From a virus, in the IMG/VR virus record IMGVR_UViG_3300005549_000009, positions 1 through 64,000 of that record: DNA of 64,000 nucleotides, one strand, 5' to 3'. This document shows positions 47,733 to 56,582 of the stretch, piece by piece (position 1 is the first letter of the stretch; the number at the start of each line of letters is the position of its first letter). A program made the position numbers and the translations under genes. The notes under the pieces are model-generated. The model ran no database searches, had not been told where the DNA came from, and saw only the letters and a list, made by a program, of their open reading frames with translations.

Positions 47733-48155
47733 ATGGGCACACGAGCGGATTTCTATATTGGACGCGGCGAGAAAGCTGAGTGGTTAGGCAGCATTGCATT
47801 TGATGGCTATCCCGATGGCATCAGCAAAGACAAGTCAGTTTTCAATATTGCCAGTGAGTCGGGCTTTCGCGAACTGGTAGCACAAATCTTGCAATCCAGG
47901 AATGATGCGACGCTGCCGAGCCAAGGCTGGCCCTGGCCCTGGGAAGATAGCCGGACCACAGATTACGCTTACGCCTTCGATCAGGGTAAGATATGGGCCA
48001 GTAACTTCGGTTACGAATGGTTCGATCCACTACAAGAGGAGCCCGAAGACTCGCTCAAGACTGCTGTTTTCCCAGACATGCGGGCTAGGCAGAAAGTCGC
48101 GCTTGGTCCTCGCAGTGGGTTAATTATTATTCACACGAAAACACCAGACCAATGA
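47733..48155 (+). CDS. conserved phage protein, unknown
   Basis: 140 residues opening 'MGTRADFYIGRGEKAEWLGS', a conserved start in many phage proteins of unknown function. Soluble, with Trp-rich central and acidic parts. ATGA overlap with the next gene. Confidence 0.6.
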   Translation: MGTRADFYIGRGEKAEWLGSIAFDGYPDGISKDKSVFNIASESGFRELVAQILQSRNDATLPSQGWPWPWEDSRTTDYAYAFDQGKIWASNFGYEWFDPLQEEPEDSLKTAVFPDMRARQKVALGPRSGLIIIHTKTPDQ

Positions 48156-48805
48156 CAAAGGACGCTGTATATACTGAGACAATGACTAGAATTTATAGGG
48201 ATTCTAACACCCTGAACCAGCTCGGCCGCAAGAACCCGCTCCAGCTGCTTTGGATGGCTCGCGGCTGCGAGGTTCTGCGCGAGTGCGGCTACGACCCGAT
48301 CCCGCAAGCGGGCTCCTGTTTCTGGCAGATGGATGGTCCTGGCGGAGGCGTCTCCGTGTATCCCGAAGTATTCGACGCGCACGGCAACTTGCCCAAGATT
48401 GGCCACAAGATCGAAAACCAGTTACCGGAGATGCATTGCTGGCTATTCGAACGGCAGACCAATTGCCTGATTGATTTCGGTATCGAGCTGCTGAAGACCA
48501 AAGCCGAGCGCGCTTTCGGTCCTGGTCACGAGCACCCCATCGCCACCGATTTTCTGTGGCAACCGGTCAATACCATTTGCGGCATTGGCTACCAGCCTTC
48601 CGAGCTAGCAGCCAGCATCGCCGCCCGTGTCTGGGCGAAGCTGGTTACGGGGCCGCTTAGACTGATGCTTCAATGCGACTGCGGCCGCGTCCAGCGCCTC
48701 GGCTCCTGGAGCAACGGGCTGCCGAGCCCGAACAGCGTGCCGTGGCGGGGGCCACGAGCTTGGGCCGTGTGTCCGAGCTGCAGGACGAGGGGGGTGGCGG
48801 CGTGA
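48152..48805 (+). CDS. conserved phage protein with zinc-type tail
   Basis: 217 residues. The C-terminus has 'QCDCGRVQRLG' and 'CPSCRTRGV', a zinc pair. The N-terminal part is globular ('RGCEVLRECGYDPIPQAGS'). Function unknown. It is coupled to its neighbour. Confidence 0.5.
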   Translation: MTKDAVYTETMTRIYRDSNTLNQLGRKNPLQLLWMARGCEVLRECGYDPIPQAGSCFWQMDGPGGGVSVYPEVFDAHGNLPKIGHKIENQLPEMHCWLFERQTNCLIDFGIELLKTKAERAFGPGHEHPIATDFLWQPVNTICGIGYQPSELAASIAARVWAKLVTGPLRLMLQCDCGRVQRLGSWSNGLPSPNSVPWRGPRAWAVCPSCRTRGVAA

Positions 48806-49017
48806 GCAGTGATGCAGCAAGGTATCTGGCAGGGAAAATAGTTCACGATCTTTTCACGAACGGTATCGGGGATCGAGCTTCCAGGCTTGTGCTGGAGCTG
48901 TCGAATGAGAAGCGTGACGGCGGAGGTTGGTCCGAATATGCTGCGAGCATTAGAATTGAGCAGATCATTGATGCTGCATTGCGAGATGGAATTATTTTGT
49001 CAGGTCCGAAGTTTTAG
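48802..49017 (+). CDS. small protein, unknown
   Basis: 71 residues from GTG 48802 (GTGA overlap). 'AARYLAGKIVHDLFTNG' is helical. It is the last gene before structured region C. Confidence 0.5.
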   Translation: MSSDAARYLAGKIVHDLFTNGIGDRASRLVLELSNEKRDGGGWSEYAASIRIEQIIDAALRDGIILSGPKF

Positions 49018-49256
49018 CCTCCATACTCCCGAGACGAGTGACTCTGCGACGGCGGGGCTACGGCGTGCTAGGGTCGTGGGGCGAGGGCGCAGCCAGGTGC
49101 GCTAGCTGAGAAAGCGGGGGACGCCTCGAGCCTGGATAGTTTCGTAACCAAACGAACAGAGACCCACGGTTCTCGGCGCTGAAAGCGTCGAATGCCACTG
49201 CGCTGGTTTTCAGCTTGGCGCAGCAAAGACGAGCCGAGCGCCGTGGGCAGTTTTTT
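49018..49256 (+). ncRNA. structured non-coding region C ending in terminator hairpin
   Basis: About 240 nt without a convincing gene. GCGCA/TGCGC at 49087-49102 and TTCGT/ACGAA at 49141-49156 are small stems. The end, 49163-49247, is a long helix: CCCACGG/CCGTGGG, a 2x2 internal loop, CTCGGC/GCCGAG, CGTC/GACG and CTGCGC/GCGCAG around a GTTTT loop, followed by CAGTTTTTT. This reads as the 3' end of a stable RNA rather than a short terminator alone. No promoter was identified. Folded by eye. Confidence 0.5.
49163..49256 (+). terminator. long terminator-type hairpin with T6 run
   Basis: An 85-nt hairpin (7+6+4+6 pairs as described for region C) is followed directly by CAGTTTTTT at 49248-49256. 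The paired arms are longer than usual for a simple terminator. Confidence 0.55.
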
Positions 49257-49286
49257 ATGACGCAGAGAGTCAACCTAAGACGCCAC

Positions 49287-49463
49287 ATGTCGAAGCCAGG
49301 AACTGAAAAGGCTTGGGAGTTCTGGCGGCAAAGTGGCCACCGGATCTTCATCCCTAAATCGGTAGTGAGTCACATCTCGCAAACTGGGTTATACGACACG
49401 AGCGACTTCTGCGCGGTGCAAGTGGAAGTCGAGGAATGGTTCGCGGAAAAGGAAGGGCTATGA
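49287..49463 (+). CDS. small protein, unknown
   Basis: 58 residues from ATG 49287; ATG 49257 would add ten but would start translation on the terminator T-run. 'TEKAWEFWRQSGHRIFIPKS' and 'SDFCAVQVEVEEWFAEKEG' are protein-like. Coupled to the next gene by ATGA. Confidence 0.5.
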   Translation: MSKPGTEKAWEFWRQSGHRIFIPKSVVSHISQTGLYDTSDFCAVQVEVEEWFAEKEGL

Positions 49464-49654
49464 GTGCGGAGAATCATTGGGATGAAACCAACTACGAAAA
49501 AGGATGGACCGATGGGTACAACGGCCGCCATGCAAATCCATTCGCCCTCGATTCTTGGGCTGGGCTCGATTACGAAGAAGGTTACAACGATGCGGTCGCT
49601 GGCCATATCAATGCCAAGAAGTTTCTAGGAAAGGACTTCATTGAGCCAAAATAA
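49460..49654 (+). CDS. small acidic protein, unknown
   Basis: 64 residues from ATG 49460, with 'ENHWDETNYEKGWTDGYNG' and 'LDYEEGYNDAVAGHINAKKF' (two tandem G-Y-N-type turns). Function unknown. Confidence 0.5.
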   Translation: MSAENHWDETNYEKGWTDGYNGRHANPFALDSWAGLDYEEGYNDAVAGHINAKKFLGKDFIEPK

Positions 49655-49880
49655 AAAGAAACGCACTCCAGCAACCTGGGGCAGCATCTTTCGTAACGCG
49701 GTAGCTCGTGGCGAGGATCACGGTTACGCTGCTTCGCTGGCTGATGCTTGGGAACGACGGCAGGCGAAACGAGACTTTAACAAAACCAAAACGATGCCTC
49801 TTGCATCGCCGTCTGAACCGGTGAGAAGCCGTCTGGAGTCAGACCTAGCGGCGAGAAGCCGGGGCGGTGCAAGGGGCTGA
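49641..49880 (+). CDS. small basic protein, unknown
   Basis: 79 residues from TTG 49641, which has AAAGGA 6 nt upstream. 'MSQNKKKRTPATWGSIFRN' is basic. A shared weak helix follows. Function unknown; the TTG start is uncertain. Confidence 0.4.
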   Translation: MSQNKKKRTPATWGSIFRNAVARGEDHGYAASLADAWERRQAKRDFNKTKTMPLASPSEPVRSRLESDLAARSRGGARG

Positions 49881-49887
49881 AACTCCA

Positions 49888-50232
49888 ATGACCATCCTCG
49901 TCTGTGGCGGCCGCGACTACAACGACGCCGAAACCTTCAGAGCCTTCATGGACGCGATCCTGGACAGCTACGGTCCCTTCGAGAAGCTGATCCACGGCGG
50001 CCAAGACGGAGCCGATGCCTTGGCCGAAGCCTGGGCCAGCGAGCACGGTATCCCGACGCAACCGTTCCCAGCGGACTGGCAGCAGTTCGGCAAGTCAGCC
50101 GGGCCACGGCGCAACGCGGAGATGCTGAAGCTGGGGCAGCCGGATCTGGTGGTCGCGTTTCCTGGCAACCGGGGGACGGAGGACATGGTGGCCAAGGCTA
50201 CCAGGGCGGGCGTGCGGGTTGTGCGGGTGTGA
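49888..50232 (+). CDS. DUF2493 / SLOG-family protein
   Basis: 114 residues with 'ILVCGGRDYNDAETF', 'KLIHGGQDGADALAEAW', 'QPFPADWQQFGKSAGPRRNA' and 'VVAFPGNRGTEDMV', the conserved pattern of DUF2493 (a SLOG-type nucleotide-binding Rossmann fold). Members probably sense small nucleotide ligands. Exact ligand unknown. In phages it may modulate host signalling or defence. Confidence 0.8.
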   Translation: MTILVCGGRDYNDAETFRAFMDAILDSYGPFEKLIHGGQDGADALAEAWASEHGIPTQPFPADWQQFGKSAGPRRNAEMLKLGQPDLVVAFPGNRGTEDMVAKATRAGVRVVRV

Positions 50233-50235
50233 GTT

Positions 50236-51006
50236 ATGAGCGAAACCAACATCGCATGGACAGATTTTTCGTTCAATATCGTCATCGGTTGCACAAAGAT
50301 TGATCCCGGCTGCGCTAATTGCTACGCAGAAACGATGTCAAAGCGGATGGGCCGCGATGTGTGGGGGCCGGGCAAACCCAGAGACATTCTCTCGGAGAAT
50401 TACTGGAATCAGCCGTTGAAATGGAACAAAAAAGCGGCAGCTGGCTACGCAGGAGTATTGGGATTGGGCTATCCGCTCTTGGTTTTTTGCTCTAGCATGG
50501 CGGATGTGTGGGAAGACCATGAAACGGTAACGCAGCAGCGAGCGAGGCTATGGCCACTGATTCGAGCCACACCGAATCTGCATTGGCAGCTGCTCACTAA
50601 GCGAGCTGATCGTATCGCCGAAAATCTTCCTGAAGACTGGGGCAACGGTTATCTGAACGTATGGTTGGGCGTTTCTGTTTCGGAACCAAAAGGACTCTGG
50701 CGAATTATGGACCTACGGAAGATACCGGCTAAGGTTCGTTTTGTCAGCTACGAGCCTTCTCTTGCTGTAATTGGATCGACAATAGATCGACCAAACCTAG
50801 CGGGCATTGATTGGGTTATTAGTGGCGGCGAAAGCGGTCCAAATTTTAGGAAGGATGATCCAAGGTGGCATCACTTGATGTGGAATCATTGCTCAGAACA
50901 GGGCGTTGCCTATTTCTACAAACAGAGCGCGGCTTTACGTCCCGGTAACCGACCGCTCAATCTGCCCCAACAGTTCCCAAACATTGATGCTGATTCACTG
51001 ATATGA
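50236..51006 (+). CDS. phage Gp37/Gp68 family (DUF5131) protein
   Basis: 256 residues opening 'NIAWTDFSFNIVIGCTKIDP' with 'GCANCYAETMSKRMG', the conserved Cys-rich start of the Gp37/Gp68 (DUF5131) family, and 'WQLLTKRADRIAENLP', 'ISGGESGPNFR' later. These proteins may be radical-SAM-like metal enzymes. Their role in phage is not known. Confidence 0.85.
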   Translation: MSETNIAWTDFSFNIVIGCTKIDPGCANCYAETMSKRMGRDVWGPGKPRDILSENYWNQPLKWNKKAAAGYAGVLGLGYPLLVFCSSMADVWEDHETVTQQRARLWPLIRATPNLHWQLLTKRADRIAENLPEDWGNGYLNVWLGVSVSEPKGLWRIMDLRKIPAKVRFVSYEPSLAVIGSTIDRPNLAGIDWVISGGESGPNFRKDDPRWHHLMWNHCSEQGVAYFYKQSAALRPGNRPLNLPQQFPNIDADSLI

Positions 51007-51422
51007 GCGAACAATCAGATGGTATACCAAAAATTGACGGTCGTGGCAGACATGGAAATCATAGCAAGGGCGCAAACCATTCTAGGTGGCGAGGTGGTAA
51101 TCCAATTCCAGATCCTGAGAAACGCCGCATTAATGCTCATGCAAGCGCGAAGAGATACCCGCAGAAGGTGCATGCAAGGCAAGCTGTCAAAAGAGCGGTC
51201 AAGCTTGGGAGGATACCCGCAGCGAAAGATGCTCTTTGCTTTGACTGCGGAAAGCCAGCTAATCGTTACGATCATTATAATGGTTACGATAAGCCATTAG
51301 ATGTGCAGCCTGTCTGTTTTAAGTGTGATGGATTGCGAAGTAGGGCGAGGAAAGAGCATTCTGGACCGAGACCTGGGGCACGCGGTCCCCTTGCTCCAAA
51401 AACTTCAACAGAACAAATCTGA
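51003..51422 (+). CDS. small basic zinc/HNH-like protein
   Basis: 139 residues: a Lys/Arg/Gly-rich front, then 'CFDCGKPANRYDHYNGYDK' and 'DVQPVCFKCDGLRSRAR', resembling a short HNH-type zinc site with YDHYN. It starts one gene before the small terminase, where phages often carry HNH proteins that help packaging. Family moderate. Confidence 0.6.
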   Translation: MSEQSDGIPKIDGRGRHGNHSKGANHSRWRGGNPIPDPEKRRINAHASAKRYPQKVHARQAVKRAVKLGRIPAAKDALCFDCGKPANRYDHYNGYDKPLDVQPVCFKCDGLRSRARKEHSGPRPGARGPLAPKTSTEQI

Positions 51423-52033
51423 TGCCAGCCCACAAACGCAGCCCCACCGACATCGCCCGCGATGCCATCTGGATCGAGGAGCAATACATTCGTGGCATCC
51501 GCAACCCCAAGAAGATTGCCCAGCTGATGGGCAAAACGAACCGCCATTACAAGCTGAGCGGCGATCAGATCAAGAAGGACCTGGACAAGATGCGAGCGGC
51601 CTGGCGGGGCCGTTTTGGGGAACAGATGAAAACGGCCGCCGAGCAGACGCTGGCTACGCTGGACCTGCAAGAAGCCGAGCTGTGGGCCGCCTGGGAGCGG
51701 AGCAAATCCAACGAGCATACGGAGACCGAGAAAACGAAGCAGATGGCCGTGGTCCAGAACGATGGTATCGGGCAGCTGATGCCAGTCTCTGAAACTGAGC
51801 GCGGCAAGAAAGACGTTGGCCAGGTTGGTGACCCGAGTTTCCAGCGGCTGATCCTGGACATTCAGATTCGGCGCTGCCGGTTGCTGGGTCTGGACCGGCC
51901 GCAAAAGATGCAGGTCGAGCACGCGGGGGCTATCGCGGCCACGGTGGATATCGACTCCCTGAATTTGGATCTGGAGACTAGGAAAAAACTGCTCGAAGCG
52001 GTGCGGGCGTCCAATGGTGCTGGACGAGTTTAA
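51422..52033 (+). CDS. terminase small subunit-like
   Basis: A 203-residue protein with an N-terminal helix-turn-helix-like region ('KIAQLMGKTNRHYKLSG'), a long helical middle and a C-terminal tail overlapping the large terminase start by 20 nt. Position directly before TerL and the helical make-up support the call, but I see no unequivocal TerS motif. Confidence 0.6.
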   Translation: MPAHKRSPTDIARDAIWIEEQYIRGIRNPKKIAQLMGKTNRHYKLSGDQIKKDLDKMRAAWRGRFGEQMKTAAEQTLATLDLQEAELWAAWERSKSNEHTETEKTKQMAVVQNDGIGQLMPVSETERGKKDVGQVGDPSFQRLILDIQIRRCRLLGLDRPQKMQVEHAGAIAATVDIDSLNLDLETRKKLLEAVRASNGAGRV

Positions 52034-53450
52034 CCTCGTTGCGTCGATCACACGAGAGAGCTTCTATGAGTTCGTGCGGGAGTTTTGGGACACGATCATT
52101 GCAGAAAAACCTGTCTACAATTGGCACATCAAATATCTGTGCGATGAAGTGCAGTCCATGGCCGAGCGGGTTTTCCGAGGTGAGCCTAAAGCTTACGATC
52201 TGATTATCAACTTGCCTCCAGGGTCTTCAAAGTCGTCCGTAGTTTCTCAGATGTTCCCGGCCTGGTGTTGGACGCGGTTTCCGCAAGCTCGGTTCATCTG
52301 TGGCAGCTACGCGAAGGATGTAGCCCTCAAGGATTCGATTAAGACTCGCGATATCGTCCAGAGCGAGAAATTCCAAAGGGCCTTTCCAGGTATTCAGCTC
52401 CGTGAAGATGAGAACATGAAAGGACTCTTCACCAATACGAAGATGGGTTTCCGTTACTCGGCTGGCGTGGGGGGAGCAGTCACTGGTTACCATGGGCACT
52501 TTCTGATTGTCGATGACCCGATCAATCCCAAGGAAGCTTTCAGCAAAGCCGATTTGTTCACGGCCAACAATTGGATGACGAACACGCTCAGTAGTCGAAA
52601 AGTAAATAGGGAGGTGTCAGTGACGATCCTGATCCAGCAGCGATTGCATCAGATGGACCCAACTGGAGACTGGCTTGAACGCAATCAAGGCGTCGGCATC
52701 AAACACATCTGCTTGCCTGGTGAGCTGCTGAAAGACAAAAACGGAGACGTGCTTTATATCAGTCCGCCAGAGCTGGCAACTTTTTACAAAAATGATTTGT
52801 TCGATCCGGTTCGGCTGCCTCGCTCTGTCCTGATCGAAGAAAAGAAAACTCTGGGGGCTTACGGTTACGCGGGGCAGATCCTTCAGCATCCGGTGCCGTT
52901 GGACGCTGGGTTCTTTGAAACCGGCAAGATCGAGTTACGCCCTGAAGCGCCCAGGAAATTGGAGCGCATCATTCGCTCCTGGGACAAGGCCGGGACTCAG
53001 AACGGTGGCAACTGGAGCGTTGGCGTCAAGATGGGTTTGGACAAGCACGGTTGCTATTGGATCGTTGATGTTGTGCGTGGACAATGGTCGGCCACGAATC
53101 GAGAAGCCAATATCAAACAGACCGCCCAGCTGGATGGTAAAGAGGTTGAAATCGAACTGGAAATTGAGGGCGGGAGCGGCGGCAAGGAGTCCGGAGATAA
53201 CACGGTCAAGATGCTGGCTGGTTACATCGTCCATGTTAGCCATCCGACTGGGGACAAGTCTTCCCGTGCTTATCAGTTTGCGTCGCAGGTCGGGGCGGGC
53301 AACGTATTTTGCTTGAATCGACCTTGGACAAAAGATTTCATCGAAGAGTTGCGCTTCTTCGATAAGGGCCTTTACGATGACCAGGTGGACGCATCTAGCG
53401 GAGCATTCAATCGGTTGACCAAACCCAGGCAACGGATAGGAGGATGGTAG
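52014..53450 (+). CDS. terL: terminase large subunit
   Basis: A 478-residue packaging motor. Walker A-like 'NLPPGSSKSSVVSQ' near 66, Walker B 'FLIVDDPINP' near 163, 'RSWDKAGT' (first nuclease aspartate) near 321 and 'YDDQVDASSGAF' near 454 (last nuclease aspartates). These are the ATPase and RNase-H-like nuclease of TerL. The start at ATG 52014 overlaps the small subunit gene. Confidence 0.9.
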   Translation: MVLDEFNLVASITRESFYEFVREFWDTIIAEKPVYNWHIKYLCDEVQSMAERVFRGEPKAYDLIINLPPGSSKSSVVSQMFPAWCWTRFPQARFICGSYAKDVALKDSIKTRDIVQSEKFQRAFPGIQLREDENMKGLFTNTKMGFRYSAGVGGAVTGYHGHFLIVDDPINPKEAFSKADLFTANNWMTNTLSSRKVNREVSVTILIQQRLHQMDPTGDWLERNQGVGIKHICLPGELLKDKNGDVLYISPPELATFYKNDLFDPVRLPRSVLIEEKKTLGAYGYAGQILQHPVPLDAGFFETGKIELRPEAPRKLERIIRSWDKAGTQNGGNWSVGVKMGLDKHGCYWIVDVVRGQWSATNREANIKQTAQLDGKEVEIELEIEGGSGGKESGDNTVKMLAGYIVHVSHPTGDKSSRAYQFASQVGAGNVFCLNRPWTKDFIEELRFFDKGLYDDQVDASSGAFNRLTKPRQRIGGW

Positions 53451-53453
53451 CTT

Positions 53454-53684
53454 ATGACACTCGTCGAAGAACTAGACGCCTTGCAAAAGCAGAAGGCCGC
53501 CTTGGAAGCCGAGCTTGAAGCAGCAAGAGGAATATACCGGGCTCAGGCTGACGCCCTCCAAGCGAAAGCCGACGCGCTCGACGACCGCATCAATCAAATC
53601 CGCGCCGCCGCTACCGATGCCAGCGGCCTCAAAACGGACATCGAACGCCGCAGTAACCGACCGCCGCTCCTCCGGAAATCATGA
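53454..53684 (+). CDS. small coiled-coil protein
   Basis: 76 residues, almost entirely a heptad-repeat helix ('LVEELDALQKQKAALEAELE'), with a basic tail. It lies between TerL and the portal gene. It could be a packaging or structural accessory. Function unknown. Confidence 0.5.
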   Translation: MTLVEELDALQKQKAALEAELEAARGIYRAQADALQAKADALDDRINQIRAAATDASGLKTDIERRSNRPPLLRKS

Positions 53685-53723
53685 CTTGCGGACTTTGGGT
53701 TGTGCGGTCACGGTAGCCAGGAA

Positions 53724-54107
53724 ATGAAACAAAGCTGGCTCTGGTCGCTGCTATCGCGGCTGATACCGGCCACCAAAAGCGACATCAACGAACTAAGGAA
53801 TATTATGGCAACCGTTAAAGAAGCTTTAGATAAGTTCAAAACCGCCGCCGAGGCCCATCAAGCTGCCCAGGAGGAGCAACTGGAGGGCATTAAAACCTCT
53901 GTCGAAGGGATTACTGGGGACTTGACCTGGATCAAAAGCGAGCTGGACCGACTTAATAACAGCCCAGGAACGATCAGCGCCGAGGACCAAGCGACCTTGG
54001 ACGGCATCATTGCGAAGATGGCCAGCTTGAACGCAGGAGGAGCCGATGTTCGCAGCCGGTTGCAAGCTCTGGACAGTATGACCCCGCCCGTGCCTCCGGT
54101 AGTCTAA
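53724..54107 (+). CDS. small helical protein, unknown
   Basis: 127 residues from ATG 53724. An amphipathic Trp/Leu-rich front ('SWLWSLLSRLIPATK') is followed by a helical body rich in Ala/Glu ('DKFKTAAEAHQAAQEEQLEG') and a Pro-rich tail. An internal ATG at 53805 has a better ribosome site (AAGGA 7 nt upstream), so a shorter form may also be made. Function unknown. Confidence 0.45.
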   Translation: MKQSWLWSLLSRLIPATKSDINELRNIMATVKEALDKFKTAAEAHQAAQEEQLEGIKTSVEGITGDLTWIKSELDRLNNSPGTISAEDQATLDGIIAKMASLNAGGADVRSRLQALDSMTPPVPPVV

Positions 54108-54136
54108 CCCTGGCTACGGTCTTAGACATTCCGTTG

Positions 54137-54394
54137 ATGCCAATTGTGCTCGACGGTGAATACCTCGGAGAGAAGGATCTCTTCGAGGTTTCTGTTTTGG
54201 TTCATGGCATCGAATACCGCCAGACGTTCACCCCTGAGCAGCTGGCCGCCATGGTTAGCCGCATTGAAACTCGCTTTGAAGTGGCTGGCTTCCTGTTCGT
54301 TTACAACCAATACGACAAACGTGACATAGGCCCACGCGCTCGCCGTTCCTTCGTTCAATACTTCACAGCTCTCTTGGCGCAAGGCCGCAAGTAG
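54137..54394 (+). CDS. small protein before portal, unknown
   Basis: 85 residues from ATG 54137: 'DLFEVSVLVHGIEYRQTF' and 'RARRSFVQYFTALLAQ'. A TTG at 54134 would add one residue. Function unknown; between packaging and portal genes. Confidence 0.45.
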   Translation: MPIVLDGEYLGEKDLFEVSVLVHGIEYRQTFTPEQLAAMVSRIETRFEVAGFLFVYNQYDKRDIGPRARRSFVQYFTALLAQGRK

Positions 54395-54421
54395 CCCTTG
54401 TTCTATTGGGTTTCTGTCCCT

Positions 54422-55840
54422 ATGGTCAAGGCCATGACCAGCAGATTGGCCGCGAACCAGCTGAACGAGCTGACGACAAATCTCCTCCTTTCTCGGACGG
54501 CTTGGCTTCAGCGGCAGCTGGACCCAAGGCGGGACATTGGGGCTGAATGTGGGCATCCGGAGAACATCCTAACGTCTGATTACAACCTGATGTTTGAGCG
54601 TGGGGATATCGCTCGCCGCGTGGTCAATCTTTACCCCGAAGAGAGCTGGAGCGAATCCCCCGACGTGGTGGAAGTGGAGACCAAGGCTGAAACCAATTTC
54701 GAAAAGGAATGGAAAGCTCTGGAGGATAAGCTGCGCATCTGGAGCGTGCTGCAACGAGTGGACGTGCTTTCCGGGATCGGTCGCTATGGCATCGTTTTGC
54801 TCGGCTTCGGCGACGGAAAGCCAATGAACGAGCCCGTTGAAGGGAAGACAAACCAGCTCCTATACCTGCGCCCGTTCGAAGAATTTTACGTCGATGTTTC
54901 CACGCTCGAACAGGACGATAAGAACCCCCGTTTCGGGCTCCCGAACGTTTACAACATCCGTTTCGTTGATACTGCTTCCCAGCAGGGAGTGACGCAGCAA
55001 GCCAAGGCCATCGCCGCGCACTGGACCCGTGTGATCCACGTCGCGGATAACCGGACAAACTCGGACGTTTACGGCACCCCGCGAATGAAATGGGTTTTCA
55101 ACCGGCTCTTGGACCTGCGTAAAATCGCTGGGGGCTCCGGTGAGATGTTCTGGAAAGGTGGGTTCCCCGGTATCGCGCTAGAAGCTGCCGTGCCCGGCGA
55201 GAACGTGCAGCTGGACAAGGAAGCAACCCAAGCTCAGATCGATGCTTACCAGAACGGGCTCCAACGGTATCTCGCGCTCGTCGGCATGACGGCCAAGAGT
55301 CTCGCGCCGCAAGTGGCCGATCCGACTCCGCACATGGAAGCCCAGCTGCGGTTAATTGCGGCGGCTATGAGCTGTCCTTGGCGTGTGTTCATGGGCAGCG
55401 AGCAGGGTCAGCTTGCCAGCGGCCAGGATGACAAGACTTGGAACCGCCGCGTGCAACGGAGACGGGAGGAATATGTCACGCCGTTCATCATCCGCCCCTT
55501 GTTCGAGCGGCTCATGGAATTTGGCGCGCTCCCGATATCCGAAAACTACGAGGTCAAGTGGTCCGATCCGAATACCCCCTCCGACGAAGAGAAGGCCAGC
55601 GTGGCCGAGCGGAAAGCCAATGCGCTGTTTAAGTATGTCACCGGTGGCGTGGACGCGCTCCTGCCGCCGTTCCAATTTCTCACAATGGTGATCGGGCTCA
55701 CCGATGAGGAGGCCAACGGCGTGCTCAGGGACGCTGGAGACCGGCTCCTGGAGCTGGACGCGCCTACTGAACCGGATACGCCACTAGAACCGCTTCCAGC
55801 ACCAGCGCGGAGCAACGGCGGCCCAATCTCGCGGAGATAA
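54422..55840 (+). CDS. portal protein (DUF1073-type)
   Basis: A 472-residue protein with 'YNLMFERGDIARRVVNLYPE', 'RVDVLSGIGRYGIVLLGFGDG', 'WTRVIHVADN' and 'PWRVFMGSEQGQLASGQDDK', matching the DUF1073 portal family (the ring at the capsid vertex through which DNA enters). ATG 54422 is chosen over TTG 54398; ATG 54434 is also possible. The C-terminus is Pro-rich. Confidence 0.85.
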   Translation: MVKAMTSRLAANQLNELTTNLLLSRTAWLQRQLDPRRDIGAECGHPENILTSDYNLMFERGDIARRVVNLYPEESWSESPDVVEVETKAETNFEKEWKALEDKLRIWSVLQRVDVLSGIGRYGIVLLGFGDGKPMNEPVEGKTNQLLYLRPFEEFYVDVSTLEQDDKNPRFGLPNVYNIRFVDTASQQGVTQQAKAIAAHWTRVIHVADNRTNSDVYGTPRMKWVFNRLLDLRKIAGGSGEMFWKGGFPGIALEAAVPGENVQLDKEATQAQIDAYQNGLQRYLALVGMTAKSLAPQVADPTPHMEAQLRLIAAAMSCPWRVFMGSEQGQLASGQDDKTWNRRVQRRREEYVTPFIIRPLFERLMEFGALPISENYEVKWSDPNTPSDEEKASVAERKANALFKYVTGGVDALLPPFQFLTMVIGLTDEEANGVLRDAGDRLLELDAPTEPDTPLEPLPAPARSNGGPISRR

Positions 55841-55845
55841 ACACT

Positions 55846-56067
55846 ATGGAAGAACAAACAAAATCCAAAGGCATCGCCGTAACATGGGGCCTGCTCCGTC
55901 ACATCTTAACCGGTGGCGGCGCGGCTCTGATTCAGTGGGGCATTATGACCCCGGCCCAAGCGGGTGCTCTCACCGATAACTGGGCCATCATTGGCGGCTC
56001 GATTTCGGCCATTGCTGGAGTCATTGGCAGCATCGTTTCCAAGGTTCGCAAGAAACCAGCGGCCTAA
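55846..56067 (+). CDS. holin-like membrane protein
   Basis: 73 residues with 'GLLRHILTGGGAALIQWGIM' and 'NWAIIGGSISAIAGVIGSIVSK', two membrane segments joined by a short loop, ending in basic residues: the layout of Pam3-gp28-type holins. It stands between portal and minor head genes, away from the endolysin. A holin function is likely but not proven. Confidence 0.6.
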   Translation: MEEQTKSKGIAVTWGLLRHILTGGGAALIQWGIMTPAQAGALTDNWAIIGGSISAIAGVIGSIVSKVRKKPAA

Positions 56068-56093
56068 ACAAATCGTCAAAGAGGGTAGCAAGA

Positions 56094-56582
56094 ATGAGTG
56101 ATCGAACTGGGGCAGGTCCAGTGCATCAGGTTGACACGATTCCTTATGTGACGCTTCGTGAGTTTGAAATTACACGAGAATCTCAAGTCAAACTTGAAGA
56201 CGAGCGGGCTTTGCGTGTTGCGGAAGCTCGCCTGGCTATGGAGCGGTTGATTGATGCGAGATTGCTGCACTTGAAGGCCGAGGTCGAAGCTAAGTTCACG
56301 GCTGAAGACAAGGCGCGGTCATTGGACCGGGCTGACACACAGAAACATTTGGAACAGTTGAACGGTGAGCAGGCCAGATTGCTAGCGGATCGGGAGCGGA
56401 TGATCTCTCGCGAAAAATATGAAGCTGACCAGCATGGATTGGCCGAGTGGAAGGATTCGGTAAATGGTATTCTTTCGCTCGGGCGCGGGCGCGAAAAAGG
56501 GATAAGTTTAGCTTGGGTTGTAATCGTCGGCCTTGCTGGCCTGATATCCACACTCGTTGCGATCTTCAGCCACAAGCCATGA
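56094..56582 (+). CDS. coiled-coil protein with C-terminal membrane anchor
   Basis: 162 residues: a long Glu/Ala/Arg coiled coil (about 30-120, 'LAMERLIDARLLHLKAEVEA') and a C-terminal membrane segment ('LAWVVIVGLAGLISTLVAIF') followed by a short basic end. It may be a spanin-like or membrane-linked phage protein next to the holin. A clear spanin pair is not recognised. Confidence 0.55.
   Translation: MSDRTGAGPVHQVDTIPYVTLREFEITRESQVKLEDERALRVAEARLAMERLIDARLLHLKAEVEAKFTAEDKARSLDRADTQKHLEQLNGEQARLLADRERMISREKYEADQHGLAEWKDSVNGILSLGRGREKGISLAWVVIVGLAGLISTLVAIFSHKP

Noticed and set aside
49018-49256. Retron or diversity-generating retroelement RNA
   Set aside because: No reverse transcriptase gene is present in the window and no template/variable repeat pair was seen.
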